From NCBI RefSeq assembly GCF_007845645.1, contig NZ_VCQV01000003.1, forward strand, positions 1-64,000: 64,000 nucleotides of DNA, in the 5' to 3' direction. The position numbers and the translations under genes were made by a program. This stretch comes from Leekyejoonella antrihumi. Lineage in GTDB: Bacteria; Actinomycetota; Actinomycetes; Actinomycetales; Dermatophilaceae. Shown one piece after another: positions 17,254 to 26,110 of the stretch; the first letter of the stretch is position 1; the number at the start of each line of letters is the position of its first letter. Under the pieces are notes generated by a model. It ran no database searches. It had not been told where the DNA came from and saw only the letters and a program-made list of their open reading frames with translations.

Positions 17254-18396
17254 TCAGTGCTGGCGACCGTTGATACCGAACGCCTTCGACATCGGGACGA
17301 CACCGCCTGCGCTGTCACCGGCGTGGCCGATGTGGCCCAAGTGCCAGTTGTCCTCGATCGTCGTCAGCAACGAGTAGTGGTTGTACAGCGTGTGGTCCAC
17401 CACGTGCTGCAACCCGTCGCGGACGACGATCGCGGGGATGAGACCGCCGCCGTAGGTGCCCCCCGGCCAGTCCGCGCTGATGCGCGGGTCGTGTGCCGGC
17501 ACATACGGCGAGTCACAGCATCCGTCCGCGCTCTCCCAGCCACCGGTCTCCTCGTTGCCCGTGTAGTCGTTCTCGTCGGTCACGATGACAATGGCCGAGC
17601 GTTTCGTCCAGGACCGGGAGCTCATGATCGTGTTGACCGCGCCCTTCACAAACGTGTCGGCCTTCCGCTTCAGCGCGGCGTCATTGGCGTCGTCTTTGGT
17701 CGATCCGTAGGGGCAGGGAGTCTCCGAGTGACCGGCCACCGACTGGTACACCCCACCGTGCATGTCGTTGCACTGGTTGGGCGTGATCCAGACGAATTGC
17801 GGTGCGTGTCGGCTGTTGAGATCCTGCTCGAGAGCCGTGTAGTCCTTCACGTGAGCCATGCGGGCGGGGTCGTTCTTGATGTCGTCGAAGAGCACGAACG
17901 GGTTGTGCTTCTTCGCGTAGAGCTGGACCACTGTCCCGTCCGAGAGGGTGGGGCCGAATCGGGCGAGCTTGTCGGCCGGGAGCGTATCCAGGTAGGCATC
18001 CCAGCTGATGTGTTGGCGCTCCAGCTGGTCGACCAGGTTGGGCCGGTCCAGGTTGACGACGTTCTGGTCGTTGTCGTCCTGGAGGCCGAAGTTGTCGCCG
18101 GCAAGGGTCGCGACGTAGTTCGGCATCGACGGGTGCGTCACGCCGTAGTAGTGGTCCGCCATGGCGTACTTCTTGGCCAGGCTGGTCATGAACGGAGCGT
18201 TCGGATCGCCGATCACGCTGGACTGGGAGTGGTTCTCGAGCATGATCACGTAGACGTGATCCAGCGGCGCGGGACTGCTCCCCCGGTGATGGTTGCCGCC
18301 GCCGTGGGAGGGCGTGGCGGCCATCGCGGTGGTGCCGACGGCGACAAGGGAAGCCGCGCTCAGTGCGGCGATCGAGGCATTGCGGGACAAACGCAT
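17254..18396 (-). CDS. Secreted phosphoesterase (alkaline phosphatase/phospholipase C family)
   Basis: 380 residues. Residues 1-27 are a Sec signal peptide (MRLSRNASIAALSAASLVAV then GTTAMAA, AxA cleavage site), followed by a His/Gly-rich linker. The core starts DHVYVIMLENHSQ, matching the phosphoesterase family (PF04185) where the Glu-Asn pair binds metal; MADHYYGVTHPSMPNYVA supplies the nucleophile region (Ser/Thr near HPS), and IVTDENDYTG and DPRISADW the remaining metal ligands. Members include acid phosphatases and phospholipases C. GGAGGAG lies seven bases before the ATG. It stands alone between two terminator-like structures. Confidence 0.85.
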   Translation of the reverse strand: MRLSRNASIAALSAASLVAVGTTAMAATPSHGGGNHHRGSSPAPLDHVYVIMLENHSQSSVIGDPNAPFMTSLAKKYAMADHYYGVTHPSMPNYVATLAGDNFGLQDDNDQNVVNLDRPNLVDQLERQHISWDAYLDTLPADKLARFGPTLSDGTVVQLYAKKHNPFVLFDDIKNDPARMAHVKDYTALEQDLNSRHAPQFVWITPNQCNDMHGGVYQSVAGHSETPCPYGSTKDDANDAALKRKADTFVKGAVNTIMSSRSWTKRSAIVIVTDENDYTGNEETGGWESADGCCDSPYVPAHDPRISADWPGGTYGGGLIPAIVVRDGLQHVVDHTLYNHYSLLTTIEDNWHLGHIGHAGDSAGGVVPMSKAFGINGRQH

Positions 18397-18513
18397 GGTG
18401 TACTCCTCCGGGTAAAACCGTTGAGACGATCTGTGACGGTCGGTGGTTAGCCGATGGGGTAGTGCCCATGTAGTGAACTGCTGACCCCTGTGCCCGTCAA
18501 CCCCGCACCGCCC

Positions 18514-19935
18514 CTATCGGTCGATGCTCAGATCGTGCGCGACCTGCCTGGCTGCCCCGGGCGATCGTAGTCGGCCCGCCGCCAGTGCCCCGACGAGGGC
18601 GATGGCAACCATCGCCAGGTCGAGGGTGACGAATGCCGTGGTGAAGCCGAGCGATCCCGCGGTTGCGGCTGCTATCAGGACACCGCCCACCCCGGTGGTC
18701 ACGGCGCTGGAGGTCACGTCGGCCAGCTGCAGCGATGCGGAGTCGGCGCCCCGATCGACGTCATTGGTGTAGCGCAGCAGCAGCACGCTGAGGGTCGCCA
18801 TCGTCATCCCGGCGCCGAGCCCCGCCAGCGCCCACGCCGGGTAGGCGAGGAGAGCTCCACCGCCGGTGGTCACGGAGACCGCGATACCCAGCACCCCCAG
18901 CGCAATCATCGAGTATCCGCAGCGGACCAGTCGGACCCGCCGCACCTGCTCGTCGCCGCGCACCTCCCGACCCTGCCACCAGGAGCCCACCGCCCAGGTC
19001 AGCCCCGAACAGGCCAGCGGCAACCCCGCCTGGGTGGCTCCGAACCCGTGCTGAATCGTCAGCGACAGCGGCACCATCGCCTCGGCCCCGAAGAAGGCGC
19101 CCGCCAGCAGCCCGCGCAGCGCAATGGTGGACGGCACGCCCCGCCGGGCGCGAACGGTGCCGGCCGGCAGCAGCCCCCGCAGCCCCCATACCAGCGCGAC
19201 CAGACCGGGCACACCCACCCCGAGCCACAAGGGGGTCGGGTGCTGGCCGGCCTGCTCCAGGACCGCGATCCCGACCGCAACCGCCAGCGCCCGCACCACC
19301 CGACGGGGCCCGACCCCGTCACCGCGCCGCCCCATGGGTCGCCGCAACGATCGCAGCACGGGCAGCATCAGTGCCGAGCCCAGCAGGACCAGCGGCAGCA
19401 GTCCGAGGAAGACCCACCGCCACCCCACGTGCTCGGTGATCGCGCCCGAGAGCACCGGGCCCACCAGAGACGGCACGACCCACGCGGAAGCCAGTGCCGC
19501 AAACACCTTCGGCTGGGTTGCCTGCGGGTAACGCTCACCGATCACCACGTAGATGGCCGTGATCAGCAACCCGCCACCCAGGCCCTGGACCACTCGGCCC
19601 CCCACCAGCTGCAGCATCGTCGTGGCCGTGCCCGAGGTGAGCAGTCCTCCGATGAACGCCAGCATCCCCACCGCCAGTGGAGTGCGGGGCCCCCGCGTGT
19701 CGCTGAGCTGGCCGGACACGACCATCCCCAGGACATTGGCGACCAGGAACCCGGTGAACGCCCAGCCATACGCTCCCAGCCCGTGCAGATCCCGCGCGAT
19801 CGTCGGCAATGCCGGAGCGACGGCCATCTCCTCGAACGCGATCAGCGTGATCAGGATCAGGATGCCTACGCTCGTCGAGCGCAACTGTCCGGCGAACAGA
19901 CGCGGCGCAGACGTCTGCACCGCATCTGTCGTCAC
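18514..19935 (-). CDS. Major facilitator superfamily exporter
   Basis: 473 residues with 12-14 hydrophobic segments. The first, GILILITLIAFEEMAVAPAL, is followed by PTIARDL and YGWAFTGFLVANVLG; the loop GQLSDTRGPRTPL is the MFS A-motif between helices 2 and 3. GWRWVFLGLLPLVLLGSAL is another helix pair typical of drug:H+ antiporters of the DHA2 type. The substrate is unknown. The gene begins at GTG 19935, 36 bases after the end of metE on the same strand, but a hairpin lies between them. Confidence 0.85.
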   Translation of the reverse strand: MTTDAVQTSAPRLFAGQLRSTSVGILILITLIAFEEMAVAPALPTIARDLHGLGAYGWAFTGFLVANVLGMVVSGQLSDTRGPRTPLAVGMLAFIGGLLTSGTATTMLQLVGGRVVQGLGGGLLITAIYVVIGERYPQATQPKVFAALASAWVVPSLVGPVLSGAITEHVGWRWVFLGLLPLVLLGSALMLPVLRSLRRPMGRRGDGVGPRRVVRALAVAVGIAVLEQAGQHPTPLWLGVGVPGLVALVWGLRGLLPAGTVRARRGVPSTIALRGLLAGAFFGAEAMVPLSLTIQHGFGATQAGLPLACSGLTWAVGSWWQGREVRGDEQVRRVRLVRCGYSMIALGVLGIAVSVTTGGGALLAYPAWALAGLGAGMTMATLSVLLLRYTNDVDRGADSASLQLADVTSSAVTTGVGGVLIAAATAGSLGFTTAFVTLDLAMVAIALVGALAAGRLRSPGAARQVAHDLSIDR

Positions 19936-19945
19936 CCTCGTTCAA

Positions 19946-19963
19946 CGGCGGGCGAGCCCGCCG
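19946..19963 (-). terminator. Hairpin terminating metE
   Basis: An 8-bp perfect stem CGGCGGGC/GCCCGCCG with a two-base loop lies in the 36-base gap between the metE stop and the MFS gene. Position and GC-richness suggest an intrinsic terminator without a T-run; it overlaps the region just upstream of the MFS start. Confidence 0.5.
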
Positions 19964-19971
19964 CATTCCGG

Positions 19972-22281
19972 TCAGGCGGTGAGCTCGGAGCGCACCCGGT
20001 CGGCCGCCTGCACGACGTTCGACAGCGCGGCCTCCACCTCCTGCGGCGCACGGGTCTTCAGGCCGCAGTCCGGGTTGACCCACAGGCGGGCCGCCGGCAC
20101 CGCCCGTAGCGCGAGCCGCAGCGAGGCCGCGACCTCGTCGACCGTCGGCACCCGCGGCGAGTGGATGTCATACACCCCCGGCCCGACCCCGGCGGCGAAG
20201 CCGATCTGCGTCAGGTCGTCCAGGACCTCCATCCGCGAGCGCGCCGCCTCGATCGACGTGACGTCCGCATCGAGGTCGGCGATCGCCTGGATGACCTCGC
20301 CGAACTCCGAGTAGCACAGGTGCGTGTGCACCTGGGTGTCGTCGGCGACACCACCGGTCGCCAGCCGGAACGCGCCGACGGCCCACTCGAGGTATGCCGC
20401 ACGATCCGCGCTGCGGATCGGCAGCAGCTCGCGCAGGGCCGGCTCGTCGACCTGGATCACGCGGATCCCGGAGCTCTCCAGGTCCTGCGCCTCCTCGCGG
20501 ATTGCGAGCGCGACCTGCTGGGCCGACTCCGCAAGCGGCTGGTCGTCGCGCACGAACGACCACGCGAGAATCGTCACGGGCCCGGTCAGCATGCCCTTGA
20601 CCGGCTTGCTGGTCAGCGACTGCGCGTGCCGAATCCACTCGACGGTCATCGGCCGCGGGCGGCGCACCTCACCGAAGAGGATCGGCGGACGCACACAGCG
20701 CGAGCCGTAGGACTGCACCCAGCCGTACTGGGTAGCCACGAATCCTTCGAACTGCTCAGCGAAGTACTGCACCATGTCGTTGCGCTCCGGCTCGCCGTGC
20801 ACCAGCACGTCGAGACCGAGCCGCTCCTGCAGCTCGATGACCTGCGCGATCTCCGACTTCATCCGCCGCGTGTACTCCCTAGCATCGATCTCGTTCTTGC
20901 GCAGCGCAACTCGCGCCCCACGGATCGCAGCGGTCTGCGGGTAGGAACCAATGGTCGTCGTCGGCAGCACCGGCAGACCGAGCACCTTGTCCTGCAGCTC
21001 GCGACGCTGTTCGTATGCCGATCGCCGGGCTCCGCGCTCGGCGGTGTCGGCCAGCCGGGCGCGCAGGTCGTCTTCGTGCAGTCGCGGGTCGCGGGACCGC
21101 GAGACGAGCGCCGCGCGGCATTCGTCCAGCGCGGCGCCTACGGCCTCCGCGCCGTGCCGTCGCGCGGTCGCCAGCGTCACGACCTCGCGCACCTTCTCGT
21201 GCCCGAACGCCAGCCAGCTGCGCAGCGCGTCATCCAGACCGGTCTCGTCGGCCAACGAGTAGGGCACGTGCAGCAGCGAGCAGGAGGTGGACACCGCGAC
21301 CGAGCCGGCAAGGTCGTCGAGGCCGTCGAGCAGGGCCAGTGCCTTGTCGAGGTCGGTGCGCCAGACGTTGCGCCCGTTCACCACTCCCGCGACCAGCAGC
21401 TTGTCGCGCAGCACCTGGCTGCGGGTGTTCTCGTCCAGCTCATCGAGATTGCCTCGCACCAGGTCGATCCCGATCCCCTCCACACCCGTCGTGGCCAGCT
21501 CTTCCAGCGCGGGTCCAAGACTGCCGAAGTAGGAGGTGACCAGCAACGCCGGTCGGTGCTCCAGTCCGGCGAAGCGCCCGTAGGTGCGAGCGACCAGGGC
21601 GAGCTGGTCCGGGGTGAGGTCGCCGACCAGCGCCGGCTCGTCCAGCTGGACCCAGCCGGCACCGGCGTCCCGTAGCCGACCCAGGAGCTCGTCATACAGC
21701 GGCCAGATCTCCGCGATCCGCCCGATCGGGTCGGCGCCGCCGTCCACGGCCTTCGCCAGCAGCAGGAAGGTGATCGGGCCGATGATCACCGGGCGCGCCG
21801 GGATGCCCGCATCCAGCGACTCCTTCAGCTCGCCCAGCACCTTGCCGGCGTCGAGTCGGAAGTTGGTGTCCGGGCCGATCTCCGGGACGATGTAGTGGTA
21901 GTTGGTGTCGAACCACTTGGTCATCTCCAGCGGCGTGGTGTCGGCATCGCCGCGTGCCGCCGCGAAGTAGCGATCGAGGCCGTCCTCGAGGTGCGCGACC
22001 CGGGCCGGCAGCGCACCGAGCATGGCTGCGGTGTCGAGCATCTGGTCGTAGTAGGAGAAGGTGTTGACCGGCACGGAGTCCAGGCCGGCATCGACCAGGG
22101 CCCGTTGAACGTCCATCCGCAGACCCGCCGCGATGCGCTCCAGCCCGGCGCGGTCGACCCGTCCTGCCCAGTAGCCCTCAACCGCGCGCTTGAGCTCGCG
22201 CCGCGGCCCGATGCGGGCGGTGCCGGTGACGGTTGCGGTGAATGGCGCCCCTACCGACGCCGAGGTGACGGTGCTGCTCAT
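19972..22281 (-). CDS. metE: Cobalamin-independent methionine synthase
   Basis: 769 residues from the ATG at 22281 ([11 protein letters not shown]). MetE transfers the methyl group of 5-methyltetrahydropteroyl-triglutamate to homocysteine without B12. Both barrel halves are present: the N-terminal half begins [22 protein letters not shown], and the C-terminal half has [12 protein letters not shown] and the zinc ligands His654 and Cys656 ([10 protein letters not shown]), Glu678 (IEAARS) and Cys739 ([10 protein letters not shown]). An upstream in-frame start would extend into the leader and is rejected. A cobalamin riboswitch lies in the 5' leader, so expression should be shut down when B12 allows MetH to do the job; that implies a metH gene elsewhere. 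Confidence 0.96.
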   Translation of the reverse strand: MSSTVTSASVGAPFTATVTGTARIGPRRELKRAVEGYWAGRVDRAGLERIAAGLRMDVQRALVDAGLDSVPVNTFSYYDQMLDTAAMLGALPARVAHLEDGLDRYFAAARGDADTTPLEMTKWFDTNYHYIVPEIGPDTNFRLDAGKVLGELKESLDAGIPARPVIIGPITFLLLAKAVDGGADPIGRIAEIWPLYDELLGRLRDAGAGWVQLDEPALVGDLTPDQLALVARTYGRFAGLEHRPALLVTSYFGSLGPALEELATTGVEGIGIDLVRGNLDELDENTRSQVLRDKLLVAGVVNGRNVWRTDLDKALALLDGLDDLAGSVAVSTSCSLLHVPYSLADETGLDDALRSWLAFGHEKVREVVTLATARRHGAEAVGAALDECRAALVSRSRDPRLHEDDLRARLADTAERGARRSAYEQRRELQDKVLGLPVLPTTTIGSYPQTAAIRGARVALRKNEIDAREYTRRMKSEIAQVIELQERLGLDVLVHGEPERNDMVQYFAEQFEGFVATQYGWVQSYGSRCVRPPILFGEVRRPRPMTVEWIRHAQSLTSKPVKGMLTGPVTILAWSFVRDDQPLAESAQQVALAIREEAQDLESSGIRVIQVDEPALRELLPIRSADRAAYLEWAVGAFRLATGGVADDTQVHTHLCYSEFGEVIQAIADLDADVTSIEAARSRMEVLDDLTQIGFAAGVGPGVYDIHSPRVPTVDEVAASLRLALRAVPAARLWVNPDCGLKTRAPQEVEAALSNVVQAADRVRSELTA

Positions 22282-22379
22282 TAGGATTTCCCCTTTGCCT
22301 ACGTCGCGGATGGCCGGTCGCCATGCAGGCACGGGTGCTCAGGATCGAGACCGCGCGCCCAGCCCTCGAGGCGACGACC

Positions 22380-22400
22380 GCCGGGCACGGTGTGCCCGGC
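22380..22400 (-). promoter_or_regulatory. Expression-platform hairpin between the riboswitch and metE
   Basis: A perfect 9-bp stem GCCGGGCAC/GTGCCCGGC with a three-base loop begins six bases after the B12 aptamer's closing helix. It is well placed to act as the terminator or ribosome-occluding stem controlled by the aptamer. No T-run follows, so the mode of control is open. Confidence 0.5.
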
Positions 22401-22406
22401 GCAACG

Positions 22407-22623
22407 GGCAGGTCTTCGGACTCGCAGGCGCCCGGTTCTCCCGGACCTAGTGGCCGTCGCTTCCCGGGCTCATGCCCAGTGCCGATGACGGCGGTCGTTC
22501 CTGCTCACCGCTGCGGGACAGTCCCGGAATCTCACCGGGTTCCCTCTCACCCACGGCAGAGACGACGTGGGCTTCGACCGGCGCGCACGGGATACGCCCG
22601 CACCGGAACCAGCTGCACCTGCC
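22407..22623 (-). ncRNA. Cobalamin (B12) riboswitch aptamer upstream of metE
   Basis: On the minus strand the leader contains the core GAACCCGGTGAGATTCCGGG followed by ACTGTCCCGCAGCGGTGA, the conserved heart of B12 aptamers, then GCCACTAGG and the B12 box GAGTCCGAAGACCTGCC. The closing stem P1 pairs GGCAGGT (at 22617-22623) with ACCTGCC (at 22407-22413). Adenosyl- or methylcobalamin binding is expected to reduce metE expression. The core start is 126 bases from metE. Confidence 0.93.
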
Positions 22624-22736
22624 ACGGTAGCCCCCGTCGGTGAGCAGGACGCGATCGATCACGGCATCTAACGAGGTCTAGGCATGTCGCTAGATTGTTT
22701 TAGATCCCGCAATCGTTGACCGGCCGCGCGGCGATG

Positions 22737-22742
22737 TAGAGT
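22737..22742 (+). promoter_or_regulatory. -10 element of the MurE-like gene (leaderless)
   Basis: TAGAGT followed by six bases and the GTG at 22749. TTGACC at 22716-22721 could be the -35 with a slightly short 15-base spacer. Confidence 0.6.
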
Positions 22743-22748
22743 CGCTCG

Positions 22749-24209
22749 GTGCCCTTGGACCAAGCAGAAGTCGCCCGCATCCTCGGCGTCGACGTGCCTC
22801 CGCTGCCCGAACACATCACCTCCGTGACCCACGACTCCCGCGACGTCAGCCCTGGGGCCGCCTTCGTGGCGATCAAGGGGTTCACCGCCGATGGCGCGGA
22901 CTTCGTGCCGCAGGCGCTGGAGCGCGGCGCCTCCCTGATCGTGGCGCAGCACGACATCCCGGGCGTCCGCACTGCCGTCGTTCCTGACGACCGGGTGGCG
23001 CTGGCCGCGCTGGCCACCGAGCTGGCCGGCAACCCCTCGCACGACCTGACGGTCTACGGCATCACCGGCACGAACGGCAAAACCACCAGCTCCTACGTCC
23101 TGCACGCGATCCTCACCGCGGCCTACGGCGAGACGTCCACCGGCCTGATGACCACGGCCGAGGTGATCATCGGCAGGCATCACTCGATGTCCGTGCGCAC
23201 CACCGGCGAGGCACCGGAGGTCCAGGGCAACCTCGTGCGGATGCGTGGCGCGGGCGTCACCCACGTGGTCCTGGAGACCAGCTCGCACGGCATACACCTG
23301 CACCGGGTCGACGGCACCAGGTATGCCGCGGCCCTGTTCACCAACCTCACCCGCGACCATCTCGACCTGCACGGGACGATGGAGAACTACTACCGCTCCA
23401 AGCGCAAGCTCTTCGAGTGGACCGTCGGGCCCAAGGTCGCCAATGCCGATGATGCGGCGGGCGCTCGGATGGCGCAGGAGATCTCCGGCACCCGCACCTT
23501 CGGCCACTGCGCGGATGCCGACTACCGCATCGGCGACGTCCACCGGCAGGGTGCCCGCACGGTCTTCAACCTGACCACCCCCGATCACGGCGTGCTCGAG
23601 CTGCACACACCGCTGCTGGGTGACTACAACGTGCACAACGTCGCCGGTGCCTCCGCGATCGCCCTCGAGACCGGCATGTCCGCGCGGGTGCTGACCAAGG
23701 CGGTCTCCGAGATGGGCCAGGTCCCCGGGCGGTTCGAGCGGGTGCCGGCCGCGGTGGACCGTGGCTTCGAGGTCGTCGTGGACTATGCGCACACCGAGAT
23801 CGGGCTGCGCGCGGTGCTGGAGGTGGCTCGTGAGGTGGCCGCCGGACACGGCCCGGACGCGCGGCTGATCTGCGTATTCGGCGCGTGCGGCGACCGTGAC
23901 AAGGCCAAGCGGCCGCTCATGGGCGCCGTGGCGTCGGAACTGGCGGATGTCGCCATCATCACCACGGATGACGCGTACTCCGAGGACCCGCAGACGATTG
24001 CCGACGAGGTTGCTGCGGGCGCGGACATGTCGCACACCAGCGTCGTCGTCGATCGACAGGAGGCGATCCGGAGCGCCTTGCAGGTCGCGCACAGGGGCGA
24101 CGTCATCGTGGTCGCCGGCAAGGGGCACGAGCGGGTGCAGCACCTGCCGACCGGAGACATCGACTTCCACGACGTGAGCGTGGTCACCGAGCTGATCCAC
24201 CGGCTCTGA
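22749..24209 (+). CDS. MurE-like Mur ligase (UDP-MurNAc-tripeptide synthetase family)
   Basis: 486 residues with the three Mur ligase domains: an N-terminal UDP-binding domain (ITSVTHDSRDVSPGAAFVAI, MurE-like), a central ATPase with GTNGKTT at 107-113 and LETSSHG plus FTNLTRDHLDLHGTMENYY, and a C-terminal domain with VDYAHTEIGLRAVLEV and FGACGDRDKAKRP. MurE adds the third amino acid to the peptidoglycan stem peptide. The substrate-selecting motif, DNPR in diaminopimelate enzymes and often D(N/D)PA in lysine enzymes, is DDAYSEDP here (407-414), so the amino acid added is uncertain. It is outside any cell-division (dcw) cluster and may be a paralogue. Translation starts at GTG 22749 with no ribosome binding site. 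Confidence 0.85.
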   Translation: MPLDQAEVARILGVDVPPLPEHITSVTHDSRDVSPGAAFVAIKGFTADGADFVPQALERGASLIVAQHDIPGVRTAVVPDDRVALAALATELAGNPSHDLTVYGITGTNGKTTSSYVLHAILTAAYGETSTGLMTTAEVIIGRHHSMSVRTTGEAPEVQGNLVRMRGAGVTHVVLETSSHGIHLHRVDGTRYAAALFTNLTRDHLDLHGTMENYYRSKRKLFEWTVGPKVANADDAAGARMAQEISGTRTFGHCADADYRIGDVHRQGARTVFNLTTPDHGVLELHTPLLGDYNVHNVAGASAIALETGMSARVLTKAVSEMGQVPGRFERVPAAVDRGFEVVVDYAHTEIGLRAVLEVAREVAAGHGPDARLICVFGACGDRDKAKRPLMGAVASELADVAIITTDDAYSEDPQTIADEVAAGADMSHTSVVVDRQEAIRSALQVAHRGDVIVVAGKGHERVQHLPTGDIDFHDVSVVTELIHRL

Positions 24210-24280
24210 ACTCAGCCGCACGACCTCGACGTCGCACTATCCGTTGACGCAGCTCCCGAGATCGCGTTGTCCCGCCCGAA

Positions 24281-24344
24281 ATCGCGAAATACGCCCAGAT
24301 GGTGCGATCTCGAGGGCGGATTCGGCGGGAAATTGCGATCTCGG
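24281..24344 (+). repeat. Direct repeat, left copy, beside the DUF559 gene
   Basis: Starting at TCGCGAAATACGCCC and ending TTGCGATCTCGG, about 63 bases. It aligns without gaps to the right copy at 25355-25417, sharing the 14-base block CGCGAAATACGCCC, the block GCGATCTCGA and the end, with about three quarters identity overall. Both copies have the same orientation and bracket the gene at 24363. Confidence 0.7.
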
Positions 24345-24362
24345 CAAACGGAGGCTGCGGCC

Positions 24363-25235
24363 TCAGCCCGGCAGGCCGTGCAGGTCATCGAGCCAATCGC
24401 CCGATCCGAGCACGTCCTGGTCGGTCACGACGATGACCGTCCACGCGCAGCTGCTGAGCTGACGCCGACGCCCAGCATTCTTCCGGCGCTGGCGCGGATC
24501 ACCGTGCACCTCTCCGTCGTACTCGAGGACCACCCGCTGGTCCGGCCAGCAGAAGTGCACGCAGGCGATCCACTGACCGTGCTGATCCACGATGTCGTGG
24601 TTGAGCAGCGGCGCGGGCAACCCGCGCTCGCGCATCCGAAGCCGGCACACGGTCTCCATCGCGCTGCCCACCCGCATGAGTTCCATCGCCTGGCGCAGCC
24701 GGCTCATCCCGCGAGCGCCTCGCCGGCGAGTGACCGCGGACGCCACCCGCTCGGCGCATTCCGGCGCCCGCACCAGGATCGCGTCACCGATCTGGACCAG
24801 CTCCTCCACGCTCAGCACCGGCGCGAGATCGACGAGCACGTCCTCGGGTGCTGCCACGCACAGGCCGCGCACGGTCAGCCGGCGCTTGTGCTCCGCCCGA
24901 CGATGACCCACGGCCCCGTTGCGCCGCACGACCGGACCGTCGCCGGGTATGCAGATGTGCAGATTATTCGTCTCCAGTCGCCTGGGCAGGGGCAGCCCAA
25001 GGATCTCCGCGGCGCTCTGATGGCTGAAGACCGCGCCGTTCGGCAGCACCAGCGCGAAGGCGCGTGCGCGATCGAGGGTGGTCCGCGGGACGGCCAACGC
25101 GCGAACTCCGGACGTCGGTCGCGCCAGGTCGGACGCCTCCAGTCGACCGGCGGCCACTCCGTCGGCGCGGGCTTTCGCCACAGTGAAAGGTATCCGGCGC
25201 AAGTGGTCCGGCAGCGGGTCCGGTGATCGAGGCAT
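24363..25235 (-). CDS. DUF559/AbiEi-like protein (possible endonuclease-fold)
   Basis: 290 residues. The N-terminal third (DHLRRIPFTVAKARADGVAAGRL) resembles the winged-helix region of AbiEi-type proteins, followed by FALVLPNGAVFSHQSAAEIL. The C-terminus has VVLEYDGEVHGDPRQRRKNA then RRRQLSSCAWTVIVVT, the pattern of the DUF559/Vsr-like endonuclease fold (EYDG-x2-H ... R-x2-L ... GW). Homologues are scattered single genes in Actinobacteria, some annotated as type IV toxin-antitoxin antitoxins, none with a proven role. The gene is bracketed by direct repeats and has no obvious partner, suggesting it was acquired as a unit. Confidence 0.7.
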   Translation of the reverse strand: MPRSPDPLPDHLRRIPFTVAKARADGVAAGRLEASDLARPTSGVRALAVPRTTLDRARAFALVLPNGAVFSHQSAAEILGLPLPRRLETNNLHICIPGDGPVVRRNGAVGHRRAEHKRRLTVRGLCVAAPEDVLVDLAPVLSVEELVQIGDAILVRAPECAERVASAVTRRRGARGMSRLRQAMELMRVGSAMETVCRLRMRERGLPAPLLNHDIVDQHGQWIACVHFCWPDQRVVLEYDGEVHGDPRQRRKNAGRRRQLSSCAWTVIVVTDQDVLGSGDWLDDLHGLPG

Positions 25236-25354
25236 ACGCCCACCCTTGCGTAGACCGGCATGCCGACCAGGACGTCATCCACGGGCCACCGAGCTGGCCG
25301 AGATCGCACCATCTCGTCAAAGGACGCGCCGACATCGCACGATGTCGTCCCAAA

Positions 25355-25417
25355 CCGCGAAATACGCCCGGATAAAGCGATCTCGACGAGAGACGAGGCG
25401 AGAAGTTGCGACCTCGG
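25355..25417 (+). repeat. Direct repeat, right copy, beside the DUF559 gene
   Basis: Starts CCGCGAAATACGCCC and ends TTGCGACCTCGG; the partner of the copy at 24281. It ends 15 bases before a damaged gene. Confidence 0.7.
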
Positions 25418-25432
25418 AGCACGGTGGAAGCG

Positions 25433-26045
25433 TCACTCGAAGAGCGCGGTCACCACCTCGCGCGGCACCTCCGCCACCGACGCGTGCTCCCACTGCGGCG
25501 CGTGGTCCTTGTCGACCAGCAGGGCACGCACGCCCTCGTCGAAGTCACGGGTGCGCGCCATGTTGCTTGGTCTCACCCGGCGCACGGGACAGCAGGAAAA
25601 GGGCGCCCACATCCGGAAAGAAGCCGATGTTGGTCTCTGGCATCGCCATTCGGGTGCGTGCGGTGACAACGCGGAGCCCGGCGTGCGCGGACACCCCGAC
25701 CCCGCCGCCCAATACCAGCCCGTCCTGGAAGACCGCCAGCGGCTTCGGGAAGGAGTCGATCAGCGAGTTCATCGCATACTCGCTGCGAAAGAACCGCCGG
25801 AAGTCACCGCCCTCGAGCACGCCGCGGCGCACCGCCACCACGTCACCGCCCGCGCAGAGACCCTTGTCGCCGGCGCCCTCGATCGTCACACCGGTGACCG
25901 CGTCGTCACCCGCCCACTCCTTCAGCATCGCCTCGACGGCCTCCACCATCGCCGTAGTGAGCGCGTTGATGGCGTGCGGGCGGTTGAGGATGATCCGGCG
26001 CAGCGGCCCCTGCGCCTGGCATCTCACCTGCTCGGTTGTGCTCAT
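25433..26045 (-). pseudogene. 3-hydroxyisobutyryl-CoA hydrolase gene broken by an internal deletion
   Basis: Residues 1-157, read leftward from ATG 26045, form a good enoyl-CoA hydratase/isomerase-type N-terminus: RRIILNRPHAINALTTAMVE, KGLCAGGDVVAV and LGGGVGVSAHAGLRVVT with PETNIGFFPDVGALFLLSR. The frame then runs into a few unrelated codons and stops at 25545. The last about 40 residues, in a different frame, read ARTRDFDEGVRALLVDKDHA followed by PQWEHASVAEVPREVVTALF, the C-terminal end of HIBYL-CoA hydrolases. About 150 residues in between are missing compared with the usual length of about 350. The valine-degradation enzyme is therefore very likely inactive. Confidence 0.8.
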
Positions 26046-26098
26046 GGCGGCACGATATGGCAGGGCCCCACCTGTCGACCTGCGTGGGCCGGACCTGG

Positions 26099-26104
26099 CA
26101 GGAT
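26099..26104 (+). promoter_or_regulatory. -10-like CAGGAT of the GDPD gene (leaderless)
   Basis: CAGGAT followed by six bases and GTG at 26111. The hexamer deviates from TANNNT only at the first base. Confidence 0.4.
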
Positions 26105-26110
26105 GGATGC

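Noticed and set aside
17014-18450. A 478-codon plus-strand frame opposite the secreted phosphoesterase
   Set aside because: The minus strand encodes a clear signal peptide and metal motifs; the plus-strand product has no recognisable domain.
22668-24221. A 517-codon minus-strand frame opposite the MurE-like gene
   Set aside because: Antisense shadow of a complete Mur ligase; composition is not protein-like.
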